DNA of 64,000 nt, from the NCBI GenBank assembly GCA_963666465.1, contig OY762824.1, forward strand, positions 3,844,001 to 3,908,000, read 5' to 3'. The notes below the pieces were generated by a model, which saw only the letters and a program-made list of their open reading frames with translations, did no database searches and was not told the DNA's origin. This document shows positions 56,400-64,000 of the stretch, piece by piece. Origin of the DNA: VXYL01 sp963666465 (GTDB lineage: Bacteria; Pseudomonadota; Gammaproteobacteria; Pseudomonadales; Azotimanducaceae). Position numbers and translations under genes: made by a program. Within the stretch, counting starts at the first letter, position 1. The number at the start of each line of letters is the position of its first letter.

Positions 56400-56956
56400 C
56401 AGCAATTCTCATTTTGGCGTCTGGCTTCGCTGTCAGGCGCATTGCGCTCCGCGTTTCGAACCCAATCCGGGCCAAATCGACCGGCAGACCCGTCCAGTTG
56501 AGGGAGCTGAAGGCCAAAATGGGAATTGCTGCCTCGGTGGGCAGTGTCTCACCTTGAACTTGCCTGACAGCCTGTCGGACTTCGGACGGCGCAAGCTGGC
56601 CGAATGCCGACAGGCTGTCAGGACGGCCTGGGCTGGGGCAGGAAGCGTTGCCGAAAAAGCAACGGTTCTTGTGGCGCTGACGTGGCGCATGGCCGTTCGC
56701 AACCGGCGACTGCGTCGACTTGCCTGCCAGGACCGCTCTCTATGGGAGGGGGAGGGCCTCGGGGGGAGGGGGGAGGGCCTCGGGGGGAGGGCGTCCCGCC
56801 CTCCATGCGCGCCGTCAGGCGCGTCCTCCCTGCGCCTGCCGCGATGTGCCCTGCGCGCCCTTGCGGGCGCGGCGCCTGACGGCGCGATGGAGGGCGGGAC
56901 GCCCTCCCCCCGGAGGACGGCGCCAGACACTGCACAAGCCAAAATGAGAACTGCTG
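56400..56956. mobile_element. 557-bp composite non-autonomous element (A/C hybrid) with 9-bp target duplication
   Basis: Same structure as the element at 38061: an A unit at the left (CAGCAATTCTCATTTTGGC), C-family end, nested B repeat, long palindrome (here with an extra GGGGGGAGGG stretch) and right end GCCAAAATGAGAACTGCTG. It is flanked by the 9-bp direct repeat TGCTGTGGC (56391-56399 and 56957-56965). It lies between gltD and the ATPase-TOPRIM pair. Confidence 0.9.
56568..56677 (+). repeat. 109-bp dispersed repeat (B family), copy f
   Basis: Nested inside the 557-bp element at the same point as copy c (after TTGCCTGA), so the composite was already assembled before the two composites separated. 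Confidence 0.85.
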
Positions 56957-56996
56957 TGCTGTGGCATGGCCCGCCACCGCTGCCAGGCCCAAGCGC

Positions 56997-57535
56997 TTAG
57001 GCGTTCTGTTGCCGAAAGCGCCGGTATTCCTCGCAGGCGTGCTCCAAGGATGGTGGCGCGGGCTGGCGCAGTTGGTTCCGTTCGCACAATCGGTGGAGTT
57101 CATCGACGTGGGTCTGGCAATGCCGCTCCCGCTGCAGGCGCGGATAGGCATCGGCCTCGTTCACTGAATCGCCGTCGAGGTAGGCGAACCAAGTCTCGAT
57201 ACTCCTGGAGGGTGCCAAGAGGTACACGTTGTCGTCGTCGCGAATCGGCGCGTCTTCGGCATCGCACTTGGCCATCAACTGCTCGATGCGAGGTTGATGG
57301 CCATCTGCGTCGCCATCCACCACTGCAATCAGGGACCTCCCGGAAATCCGTCGTCGCCGGTCACGCATCTCTTGTGGCAGTTGCTTCAGAACGAAACCCG
57401 CGCCCGCGCCGTTCCCTGGTGCGGGGCGCATCACTCGGAGTTGTCGGGTATTCCACCCCGCTCCTTTCAGAAAGCGTAGCGCGAACGCCTCGTGCTGGCG
57501 GTCTTCGCACAGCAGGATTCCTCGAGCCTTCTCAT
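56997..57535 (-). pseudogene. Small TOPRIM-like protein, partner of the ATPase, frameshifted near its start
   Basis: The conserved frame reads ILLCEDRQHEAFALRFLKGAGWNTRQLRV, then RPAPGNGAGAGFVLKQLPQEMRDRR, SLIAVVDGDADGHQPR and APSRSIETWFAYLDGD. This pattern (LLCED, VVDGDAD) fits a small TOPRIM/DUF4276-like fold with acidic metal-binding residues. It lacks a start codon in frame. The ATG at 57535 overlaps the ATPase stop as TGATG and has GGGAGG upstream, but leads into another frame; restoring one G at about 57520 would join MRRLE to GILLCED. The product would be about 178 residues. Its role is unknown; an effector nuclease for the ATPase is the best guess. Confidence 0.7.
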
Positions 57536-58630
57536 CAATCCTCCCAGCCCCTAGCGACGATTTTCGACAACTTCAGCCCATCCTCGTTCTTGTCATAGGC
57601 AGGCTTTCCTGCCTTCACCAAGCCCAAGTCCCTCTGAAGCAGCACGGCATCTGCCCCAAAGTAGTCGATCAACTCGGGGTGGTGGGAGCACACCACGGCT
57701 TGTGGGATGGGTGCGTCAAAGAGTTCCATGAGCCATGGTTGTATCTCCGGCGGCGCTAGGAAGTTCTCCGGTTCGTCGAGAAAGAGTGTGTGGCCTTGGC
57801 CTTGCGTCAGATAGACAAAGTGCATAGAGCACGACCAAGGTGCGTTGCCCATCAGAAATCTCGTTAAATGCCAGAGAGTATCGATCATGCAATTCCTTCA
57901 TGGTCACTTTCAAGATGCGTGCGTCCTGACCGATCTGCTCCAAGTCGATGCTTTGAAACCCGTCGATCACCTCTCGCAAGCGTGCCGTCAGGTCGAACGA
58001 CAAGTCGCTATGCTGTTGGTGTATATGCCGGTACCAGTCGGCGAAATTGGTGCCATCACGGCGCAGGATGGTGGTCTCGTGCATCGACTCTGCCGCAAGC
58101 GCAGATGGATGCAGGCCACAGATTGTCACTTGGCGCATGAAATCCAAAAAGCGCGTCAATCTGGTGTTGTCAGGCCGTGACGGAACGCGGCCTAGATTCG
58201 ACTCGCCCCAATCCACTGAAAAGCTTGGCCCCTCCGAGTGGTCGTCCCGATAGAGCTGGACCTCTCCGAGCTTACACTCATACAGGGGCTTTTCGTTTGC
58301 GCTGAGCCGCTCCAACTTGATGCGCGCTAGCCGCGTAGGCCGGACATGCTCCACTTCCAATCGATACTGGAACGACTCGTCGTCTAGCGAGATATGAAGC
58401 CCGAAGTTTTGCAGGTCGCGCTGTTGCCATTGCGTCAGCGTGGACGTTGGGAGAGCGTCGCGGTCGGTGATCTTCACGCCGTCCACCAGAAGCTGTCTGA
58501 GTGCGAAAATCGCATCGAGCACGGAGGTCTTGCCGGTGCCGTTCCTTCCAATCAGCAGCGTGCGCTCTTCGAGCGAAAGCGAAAAATTGACGAAGCACTT
58601 GAAGTTGTCTATGTCGATGCGTTGGAACAA
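57535..58630 (-). pseudogene. AAA/RecF-like ATPase, single frameshift
   Basis: The main frame starts at a TTG (58630) with AAGGAG upstream: MFQRIDIDNFKCFVNFSLSLEERTLLIGRNGTGKTSVLDAIFALRQLL (Walker A GRNGTGKTS). It continues through SLAFNEISDGQRTLVVLYAL (signature). One extra T (A on the plus strand, about 57816-57819) then shifts the frame. The true continuation, LTQGQGHTLFLDEPENFLAPPEIQPWLMELFDAPIPQAVVCSHHPELIDYFG (Walker B and switch His), is in the other frame and ends ARGWED. Intact length would be about 364 residues. It is coupled to the TOPRIM gene downstream and lies 48 bp after the gltB stop. Confidence 0.8.
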
Positions 58631-58678
58631 GGGTGGTCTCCTTTCGGTTCGTGCCCGGGCCTGCGAACGCCAGTTACG

Positions 58679-61600
58679 TCAGCCGGCAACGGCGCGCAGT
58701 TCCCCTTCGCTCTCGCGGGCGGCGCGCTCTTCGAGCACGCGCTTGTAGTCGAGCGGCATCACCTTGACGAAGCGCTCAAGGGCGCGGGGCCAGTCTCCGA
58801 GCACCCGTTCTGCCACGGTGGAGCCGGTGTAGCGCCGGTGTTTCTCGATCAGCTCCTTAAGTTCCGCGATGTCGCCTTCCGACTCGACCCGTTCGAGCGC
58901 CACCGTGCCCATGTTGCAGCGGCCCGCGAAGGCGTCGTCCTCGTCCAGGATGTAGGCGATGCCGCCGCTCATGCCGGCGGCGAAGTTGCGGCCGGTGCTG
59001 CCGAGCACGACGACGCGGCCACCGGTCATGTACTCGCAGCCGTGATCGCCGACGCCTTCGATGACGGTGTGGGCACCGGAGTTGCGCACGCAAAAGCGCT
59101 CTGCGGCGATGCCGCGGAAGAAGCACTCGCCGGATGTGGCGCCATAGAGCACGACGTTGCCGATGAGGATCTGCTCCTCCGGACGGAAGGCGCTCGTTTT
59201 CGGCGGATAGATGACGACCCGGCCACCGGAAAGCCCCTTGCCCACATAGTCGTTGGCATCGCCTTCCACTTCCAGCGTCACGCCGCGCGCGAGCCAGGCG
59301 CCGAAGCTCTGCCCGGCGCTGCCGGTGAACTTGAAGTGGATGGCGCCGTCTTCGAGCATCGCCGGGCCGGCCCGCTCGATGATGCGGTGCGAGAGCATCC
59401 CGCCCACCACGCGGTTGGTGTTTTGGATTGGCAGCTCGATACGCACCTTGCCTTGGCCGGAAAGCGCGGGTTCCGCGAGTTCGATCAGCTTGTTGTCGAG
59501 CGCTTCGGCGATGCCGTGGTCCTGGTCGTGAATGCGATAGGTGCCGAGGCAGTTCTCCGGTTGCTCCGCCGGCGCGAGGATGGCGGCGAGATCGATGCCC
59601 CGCGCCTTCCAGTGGTCGATCGCGTCGCCCATGTGCAGGGCATCGGCGCGGCCCACCATCTCGTTCACGGTGCGGAACCCAAGCTCCGCCATGATGTTGC
59701 GCAACTCCTTGGCCACCATGAAGAAATAGTTGATGACGTGTTCCGGCGCGCCGGCGAACTGGCGGCGCAGGTCCGGGTCTTGCGTGGCGATGCCCACCGG
59801 ACAGGTGTTGAGATGGCACTTGCGCATCATGATGCAGCCGAGCGACACCAGGGGCGCGGTGGAGAAGCCGAACTCCTCCGCCCCGAGCAGCGTGGCGATG
59901 GCGACGTCGCGCCCGGTCTTGATCTGGCCGTCGGTCTGCAGGGTGACGCGGGAGCGAAGATTGTTCATCACCAGGATCTGGTGCGTTTCGGCGATGCCGA
60001 GTTCCCAAGGCACCCCGGCGTGCTTGATGGATGTGAGCGGTGAGGCACCGGTGCCGCCGGAGTCGCCGGCGATGACGAGGTGATCGGTGCGCGCCTTGAC
60101 GACGCCGGCAGCGACCGTGCCGACGCCGATGGCAGCGCCGAGCTTGACGCTGATGCGTGCGTTGGGGTTGCCGTTCTTGAGGTCGTGGATGAGCTGGGCG
60201 ATGTCCTCGATGGAATAGATGTCGTGGTGCGGCGGCGGGCTGATGAGGCCCACGCCGGGCGTCGAGTGGCGGATGCTGGCGATGTAGTCGTCCACCTTGC
60301 GGCCGGGCAGTTCGCCGCCTTCGCCGGGCTTCGCGCCCTGGACGATCTTGATCTGCAGCTCGTCGGCATTTGCGAGGTAGTTCACGGTGACGCCGAAGCG
60401 CCCGCTTGCCACCTGCTTGATGGCGGAGCGGCGGGAGTCGCCGTTCGGCATGGGCACGAACCGATCCGGGTCCTCGCCGCCCTCGCCGGTGTTCGACTTG
60501 CCGCCGATGCGGTTCATGGCAATCGCCAGGGTCTCGTGCGCTTCCTTGGAGATGGAGCCGAAGCTCATGGCGCCGGTGGCGAAGCGCTTGAGGATCTCGG
60601 CCTCCGGCTCCACCTCTTCGAGCGGCACGGAACCACCGTTGACGCCGGGACGGAATCGCAACAGGCCCCGCAGGGCGGCGTTCCGCGTGCTCTCTTCGTT
60701 GGCGTGGCGAGCGAATTTCCAATATGCCTCTTCGTCGCCGCTGCGCGCCGCCGACTGCAGGTGGGCGATGGAATCCGGGTCCCACATGTGGGTGTCGCCG
60801 TGGCGGCGCCAGTGGAAGTCGCCGGGGTTCGGCAACACCGGCAGCGATACCGTGTCCCGGGGCGGGAAGCCGAAAGCGTGCCGTCGCTGCATTTCCTCGG
60901 CGAGCACCTCGAAGCCGACACCCTGAACGCGGCTGGCCGTGCCGGCAAAGCAGCGCTCCACCACCTCGGCGGCGAGACCGACGGCCTCGAAGATCTGCGC
61001 GCCCTTGTAGGACTGCAGCGTGGAGATGCCCATCTTGGCCATCACCTTCAGCATCCCCTTGGCGACGCCCTTGCGGTATGCCTCCACCACGTCGGCATCG
61101 CTGGCGATGTGCTCGGCATCGTCGAGGTGGCCGTTCCTGCGCGCATCCCACAGCGCCTCGAAGGCAAGATAGGGATTGATGGCGTCGGCGCCGAAGCCGA
61201 TGAGCAGGCAGTGGTGATGCACCTCCCGCGCTTCACCGGTTTCAAGCACAAGCCCCACGCGGGTGCGATTGAACGTGCGCACCAGATGGTGATGCACCGC
61301 GCCGGCGGCGGCCAAGGCGCTGATGGGCACGCGATCCGGGCCGATGGCGCGGTCGGAGAGGACGATGATCTCGGTGCCGTCGTCGATGGCGGCGATGGCT
61401 TCGGCGCAGATGCGGTCCAGGGCTTCAATCAGGCCAGCGGCGCCTTCTGCGTCCCGGGGGAAGGTGATGTCGATGGTGCGGGAGTTCCAGCCTCGATGGT
61501 CTAGCTGGCGGATGGCCGCCATTTCCTCGTTCGACAGGATGGGATGCGGCACGCGCAGCCGCGCGGCGTGGCTCTCGGTGGCTTCGAGCAGATTGCCTTC

Positions 61601-63292
61601 GGGGCCGATGTAGCACTCGAGCGCCATGATGACTTCTTCGCGGATCGAGTCGATCGCGGGGTTGGTCACCTGGGCGAAGAGCTGCTTGAAGTAGTCGTAG
61701 AGCATCCGCGGCTTTTCGCTCATCACCGCCAGGGCGCTGTCGTTGCCCATCGAGCCCAAGGGGTCGCGCAGCTCGCTGGCGAGGGGCAGCAGCATGAACT
61801 GCATGGTCTCGGCCGTGTAGCCGAACGCCTGCATTCGCGGCATGAGGGTGGACTTGTCGAAGCCGGGGGTGTTTGGGGGCAGGGGCAAATCCGCGAGCTC
61901 CAGCCGCTGTCGGGCTAGCCATTCGCCGTAGGGGCGACGTGCCGCCCACTCGGTCTTGATCTCCTCGTCCGGAATCATGCGCCCGGCTTCGAAGTCGATG
62001 AGGAATATTCGGCCCGGGCGCAGGCGTCCCTTCTCGACCACCGTGGCGGGATCGACGTCTGCGACGACGCCAACCTCGGAGGCCATGATGCACTTGTCGT
62101 CGCTGGTGATGTAGTAGCGCGACGGTCGCAGGCCGTTGCGATCGAGCACGGCGCCGATGTAGGTGCCGTTGGTGAAGGCGATGGAGGCGGGGCCGTCCCA
62201 GGGCTCCATCAGGCAGGAGTGGTATTCGTAGAAGTCGCGCCGGGCCTGGGGCATGGCTTCGTCCTGCTGCCATGCCTCCGGGATCATCATCAGCACGGCT
62301 TCCTGCAGCGTGCGCCCGGTCATCAGCAGGAATTCGAGCACGTTGTCGAAGGTGCCGGAGTCGGAGCAGTCCGGCTCCACCACCGGGAACAGCTTGTCGA
62401 GGTCGTCGCCGAAGAGCTCGCTCTGCGCCACGCCTTGGCGGGCGTTCATCCAGTTCTTGTTGCCGAGCAGGGTGTTGATCTCGCCGTTGTGGCTCATGAA
62501 GCGGTTCGGCTGGGCGCGATCCCACGACGGGAAGGTGTTCGTCGAGAACCGCGAGTGCACCATTGCAAGGTGGCTTTCGTAATCGGCTTCCGCGAGGTCG
62601 GGATAAAACGCAAAGAGCTGATGCGGCGTCAGCATTCCTTTGTAGATGATGACCTTGGCCGACAGGCTCACCATGTAGAAGAGCAAGCGCTCCTTCAGCG
62701 ACACGTCGCCCCGCAGCCGGTGCGTGGCATGTTTGCGAATGAGATAGAGGCGGCGTTCGAGCGCATCGCCCTCCACGCCCCCGGCAGCGGCGATGAACAC
62801 CTGCTCCATGTGCGGCATGGCGGCGCGGGCGGCATTGCCGATGTCGGCGCCATCGGCATCCGTCGGCAGCGGGCGCCAGCCGATCAGCGTTTGCCCGGCG
62901 GCCGCCGTTTCCTCGGCGATGACCCGCTTGCAGTGCTCGCGCTCACGTTCGTCCCGCGGCAGGAAGACGATGCCGGCGCCGTAGCCACCGGCCCCGGGCA
63001 GTTCGACGCCGAACTGGGCTTGAGCCACCCTCGCGAGGAACCGATACGGCAGTCCGGTGAGAATGCCGGCGCCATCGCCGGTGTTCTTCTCGTACCCAAG
63101 CCCACCCCGATGCACCATGCAGCAGTTCATGGCGCCAGCGCGCTCGATAATGTCCCGACTCGCCCGCCCCTTGATGTCGCAGATGAACCCGACGCCGCAG
63201 GAATCCTTCTCCAGCGCGGGGTCGTAGAGGCCACGCGGCAGCGGCAGTCCGAGGGTCAATTCGTGGGCGAGATCTGTCTTGCGTTCCGGCAT
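58679..63292 (-). CDS. gltB: Glutamate synthase (NADPH) large subunit
   Basis: GltB converts glutamine and 2-oxoglutarate to two glutamates. The 1,537 residues contain the N-terminal Ntn glutaminase (catalytic Cys in KDSCGVGFICDIKG, residue 32; a propeptide of about 31 residues would be removed), the central domain, the FMN-binding synthase domain (GEGGEDPDRF, KPGEGGELPGRKV, SPPPHHDIYSIEDIAQLIHDLKN, VIAGDSGGTGASPLTSIKHAG), the 3Fe-4S cysteines CIMMRKCHLNTCPVGIATQDP, and the C-terminal beta-helix (GASSGECFFRG-type GxxxGxx repeats near GATSGECFFRGIAAERF). Complete and in frame. Normally followed at once by gltD. Confidence 0.97.
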   Translation of the reverse strand: MPERKTDLAHELTLGLPLPRGLYDPALEKDSCGVGFICDIKGRASRDIIERAGAMNCCMVHRGGLGYEKNTGDGAGILTGLPYRFLARVAQAQFGVELPGAGGYGAGIVFLPRDEREREHCKRVIAEETAAAGQTLIGWRPLPTDADGADIGNAARAAMPHMEQVFIAAAGGVEGDALERRLYLIRKHATHRLRGDVSLKERLLFYMVSLSAKVIIYKGMLTPHQLFAFYPDLAEADYESHLAMVHSRFSTNTFPSWDRAQPNRFMSHNGEINTLLGNKNWMNARQGVAQSELFGDDLDKLFPVVEPDCSDSGTFDNVLEFLLMTGRTLQEAVLMMIPEAWQQDEAMPQARRDFYEYHSCLMEPWDGPASIAFTNGTYIGAVLDRNGLRPSRYYITSDDKCIMASEVGVVADVDPATVVEKGRLRPGRIFLIDFEAGRMIPDEEIKTEWAARRPYGEWLARQRLELADLPLPPNTPGFDKSTLMPRMQAFGYTAETMQFMLLPLASELRDPLGSMGNDSALAVMSEKPRMLYDYFKQLFAQVTNPAIDSIREEVIMALECYIGPEGNLLEATESHAARLRVPHPILSNEEMAAIRQLDHRGWNSRTIDITFPRDAEGAAGLIEALDRICAEAIAAIDDGTEIIVLSDRAIGPDRVPISALAAAGAVHHHLVRTFNRTRVGLVLETGEAREVHHHCLLIGFGADAINPYLAFEALWDARRNGHLDDAEHIASDADVVEAYRKGVAKGMLKVMAKMGISTLQSYKGAQIFEAVGLAAEVVERCFAGTASRVQGVGFEVLAEEMQRRHAFGFPPRDTVSLPVLPNPGDFHWRRHGDTHMWDPDSIAHLQSAARSGDEEAYWKFARHANEESTRNAALRGLLRFRPGVNGGSVPLEEVEPEAEILKRFATGAMSFGSISKEAHETLAIAMNRIGGKSNTGEGGEDPDRFVPMPNGDSRRSAIKQVASGRFGVTVNYLANADELQIKIVQGAKPGEGGELPGRKVDDYIASIRHSTPGVGLISPPPHHDIYSIEDIAQLIHDLKNGNPNARISVKLGAAIGVGTVAAGVVKARTDHLVIAGDSGGTGASPLTSIKHAGVPWELGIAETHQILVMNNLRSRVTLQTDGQIKTGRDVAIATLLGAEEFGFSTAPLVSLGCIMMRKCHLNTCPVGIATQDPDLRRQFAGAPEHVINYFFMVAKELRNIMAELGFRTVNEMVGRADALHMGDAIDHWKARGIDLAAILAPAEQPENCLGTYRIHDQDHGIAEALDNKLIELAEPALSGQGKVRIELPIQNTNRVVGGMLSHRIIERAGPAMLEDGAIHFKFTGSAGQSFGAWLARGVTLEVEGDANDYVGKGLSGGRVVIYPPKTSAFRPEEQILIGNVVLYGATSGECFFRGIAAERFCVRNSGAHTVIEGVGDHGCEYMTGGRVVVLGSTGRNFAAGMSGGIAYILDEDDAFAGRCNMGTVALERVESEGDIAELKELIEKHRRYTGSTVAERVLGDWPRALERFVKVMPLDYKRVLEERAARESEGELRAVAG

Positions 63293-63647
63293 CCGGGTGT
63301 CCCTGCGTTCGGTTCCTCAAGGCCCGATCCACCGGAACGGCCCGAACGAGTGCGCCTCTCTTGCGATGCCTAGACGCCTGATTCCTCAACCGCAAGGGCA
63401 CTCAACCGGGCGCACGCGAACCGCAAACCTTCGCAAAATCAAGCCAATCACGCAACCGGCGCGGAACGCCGCGGCACGGACTCGAACCGCGAAGGGGCCG
63501 ATGCCTCGCGTGAAGCAATGCGTGTGGAGACTCTGATGAAAGATGTGCCGAAGGGAGTGCCAGTGACCGGAGACAGGTGTTCCACGGGAGGGCCTCGCTG
63601 GGCCGGCACTAGGGCTCCGCGCGAGGCACGTCGTCGTTCGTGGGGCT
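63293..63647. other. Intergenic region between divergent gltB and peptidase genes
   Basis: About 355 bp with no supported gene. It must hold the gltB promoter and that of the peptidase gene, but I cannot assign boxes. No tRNA or repeat copy was found. Confidence 0.4.
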
Positions 63648-64000
63648 ATGATCGCCGGCATGCGTCTTCAGCCCACCACTCTTGTCGGCATCGTCTTCAG
63701 CATGGTGGGCGGGGTTGTGCTTGGGGTCAGTTCGTTCTGGGCCTTGGACGAGTGGCTGGGGGTCGGTTCGGAGCACAGGCTGCTGCTGTCGGTGGTGGAT
63801 CATGTGGACCGCAACTACGTCACCGACGTATCGCGCGAGAAGCTGATGCAGGATGCCATTGCCGGGATGCTGCGGGGGCTCGATGGCCATTCGGTGTTCC
63901 TGGACGAAGATCGCTTTGGTGACCTGCATGAGGACACCACCGGTCGGTTCGGCGGTATCGGCATCGAAATCGCGCTTAACGATGGCTACTTCACGGTGGT
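63648..64000 (+). CDS. S41-family C-terminal processing peptidase, 3' end outside window
   Basis: The frame from the ATG at 63648 (alternative ATG 63660) encodes a signal/anchor segment (TTLVGIVFSMVGGVVLGVSSFWAL) followed by LLLSVVDHVDRNYVTDVSREKLMQDAIAGMLRGLDGHSVFLDEDRFGDLHEDTTGRFGGIGIEIALNDGYFTV. That is the N-terminal helical region of carboxyl-terminal proteases (LDGHSVFLD is close to the usual LDPHSxYL) and the start of the PDZ domain (GIGIEI). The Ser/Lys catalytic residues lie beyond the window. It is expected to act in the periplasm. Confidence 0.88.
   Translation, partial: MIAGMRLQPTTLVGIVFSMVGGVVLGVSSFWALDEWLGVGSEHRLLLSVVDHVDRNYVTDVSREKLMQDAIAGMLRGLDGHSVFLDEDRFGDLHEDTTGRFGGIGIEIALNDGYFTV

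Noticed and set aside
60080..61504. 474-residue plus-strand frame opposite gltB
   Set aside because: Antisense shadow of a conserved gene in a high-GC region; no recognisable motif.
63470..63500. GGACTCGAACCGCGAAGG considered as a tRNA T-arm
   Set aside because: No matching acceptor, anticodon or D arm can be built around it.

Overview
The window looks like part of a high-GC gammaproteobacterial chromosome. The evidence is gene order: queG / nnr-tsaE-amidase-mutL-miaA-[tRNA-Arg]-hfq-hflX; pyrE-rph facing yicC-gmk; rsgA, orn and psd close together; and efp next to epmA. Hfq and EF-P are close to the E. coli proteins. Species and habitat cannot be read from the sequence. Two marks stand out: a very heavy load of short non-autonomous repeats and insertion sequences, and several decayed accessory genes, while the housekeeping genes are intact.

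Layout. 1-1.7 kb: the 5' part of a luciferase-family flavin monooxygenase, an oversized tRNA-like sequence and a small winged-helix protein. 1.9-5.6 kb: an IS1634-type element with an IS1182-type element nested in it. 5.8-6.6 kb: a frameshifted NYN-domain gene. 6.9-17.9 kb: a surface-glycan locus with a sulfotransferase/double glycosyltransferase fusion, a double GT2 protein, a sulfotransferase/beta-helix/methyltransferase fusion and a two-gene ABC exporter. 17.9-21.45 kb: a three-gene DUF262/ATPase/unknown operon bounded by 44-bp direct repeats that copy the 3' end of the neighbouring PII-like gene. 21.4-23.3 kb: two DUF1538 membrane proteins and the PII-like protein. 23.4-37.97 kb: housekeeping genes (rsgA, orn, a rhodanese, psd, epmA, efp, pyrE, rph, yicC, gmk, an enoyl-CoA hydratase, hflX, hfq) interrupted by a second IS1634-type element and repeats. 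38-46.8 kb: the miaA-mutL-amidase-tsaE-nnr block and queG. 47-54.5 kb: an accessory zone with an AAA-ATPase/PDDEXK protein, an ISAzo13 remnant, a copper amine oxidase, an orphan FitA-like antitoxin, a helicase remnant and an AbiE-type pair. 54.8-63.3 kb: gltD and gltB separated by a transposable repeat and a frameshifted ATPase-TOPRIM pair. The window ends in the start of an S41 peptidase.

Three groups of dispersed repeats can be defined from the sequence alone. Group 1 comprises 132-bp, about 540-bp and about 320-bp elements with terminal inverted repeats and 9-bp target duplications. Group 2 is a 109-bp element sharing an end with the IS1182-type element and once flanked by a 4-bp duplication. 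Group 3 is a 91-bp unit with the pairing potential of a structured RNA, lying at or near gene 3' ends. The best candidates for something undescribed are the direct-repeat-bounded DUF262 operon, the ATPase-TOPRIM pair inside the gltBD operon, the 91-bp unit and the multidomain sulfotransferase fusions.
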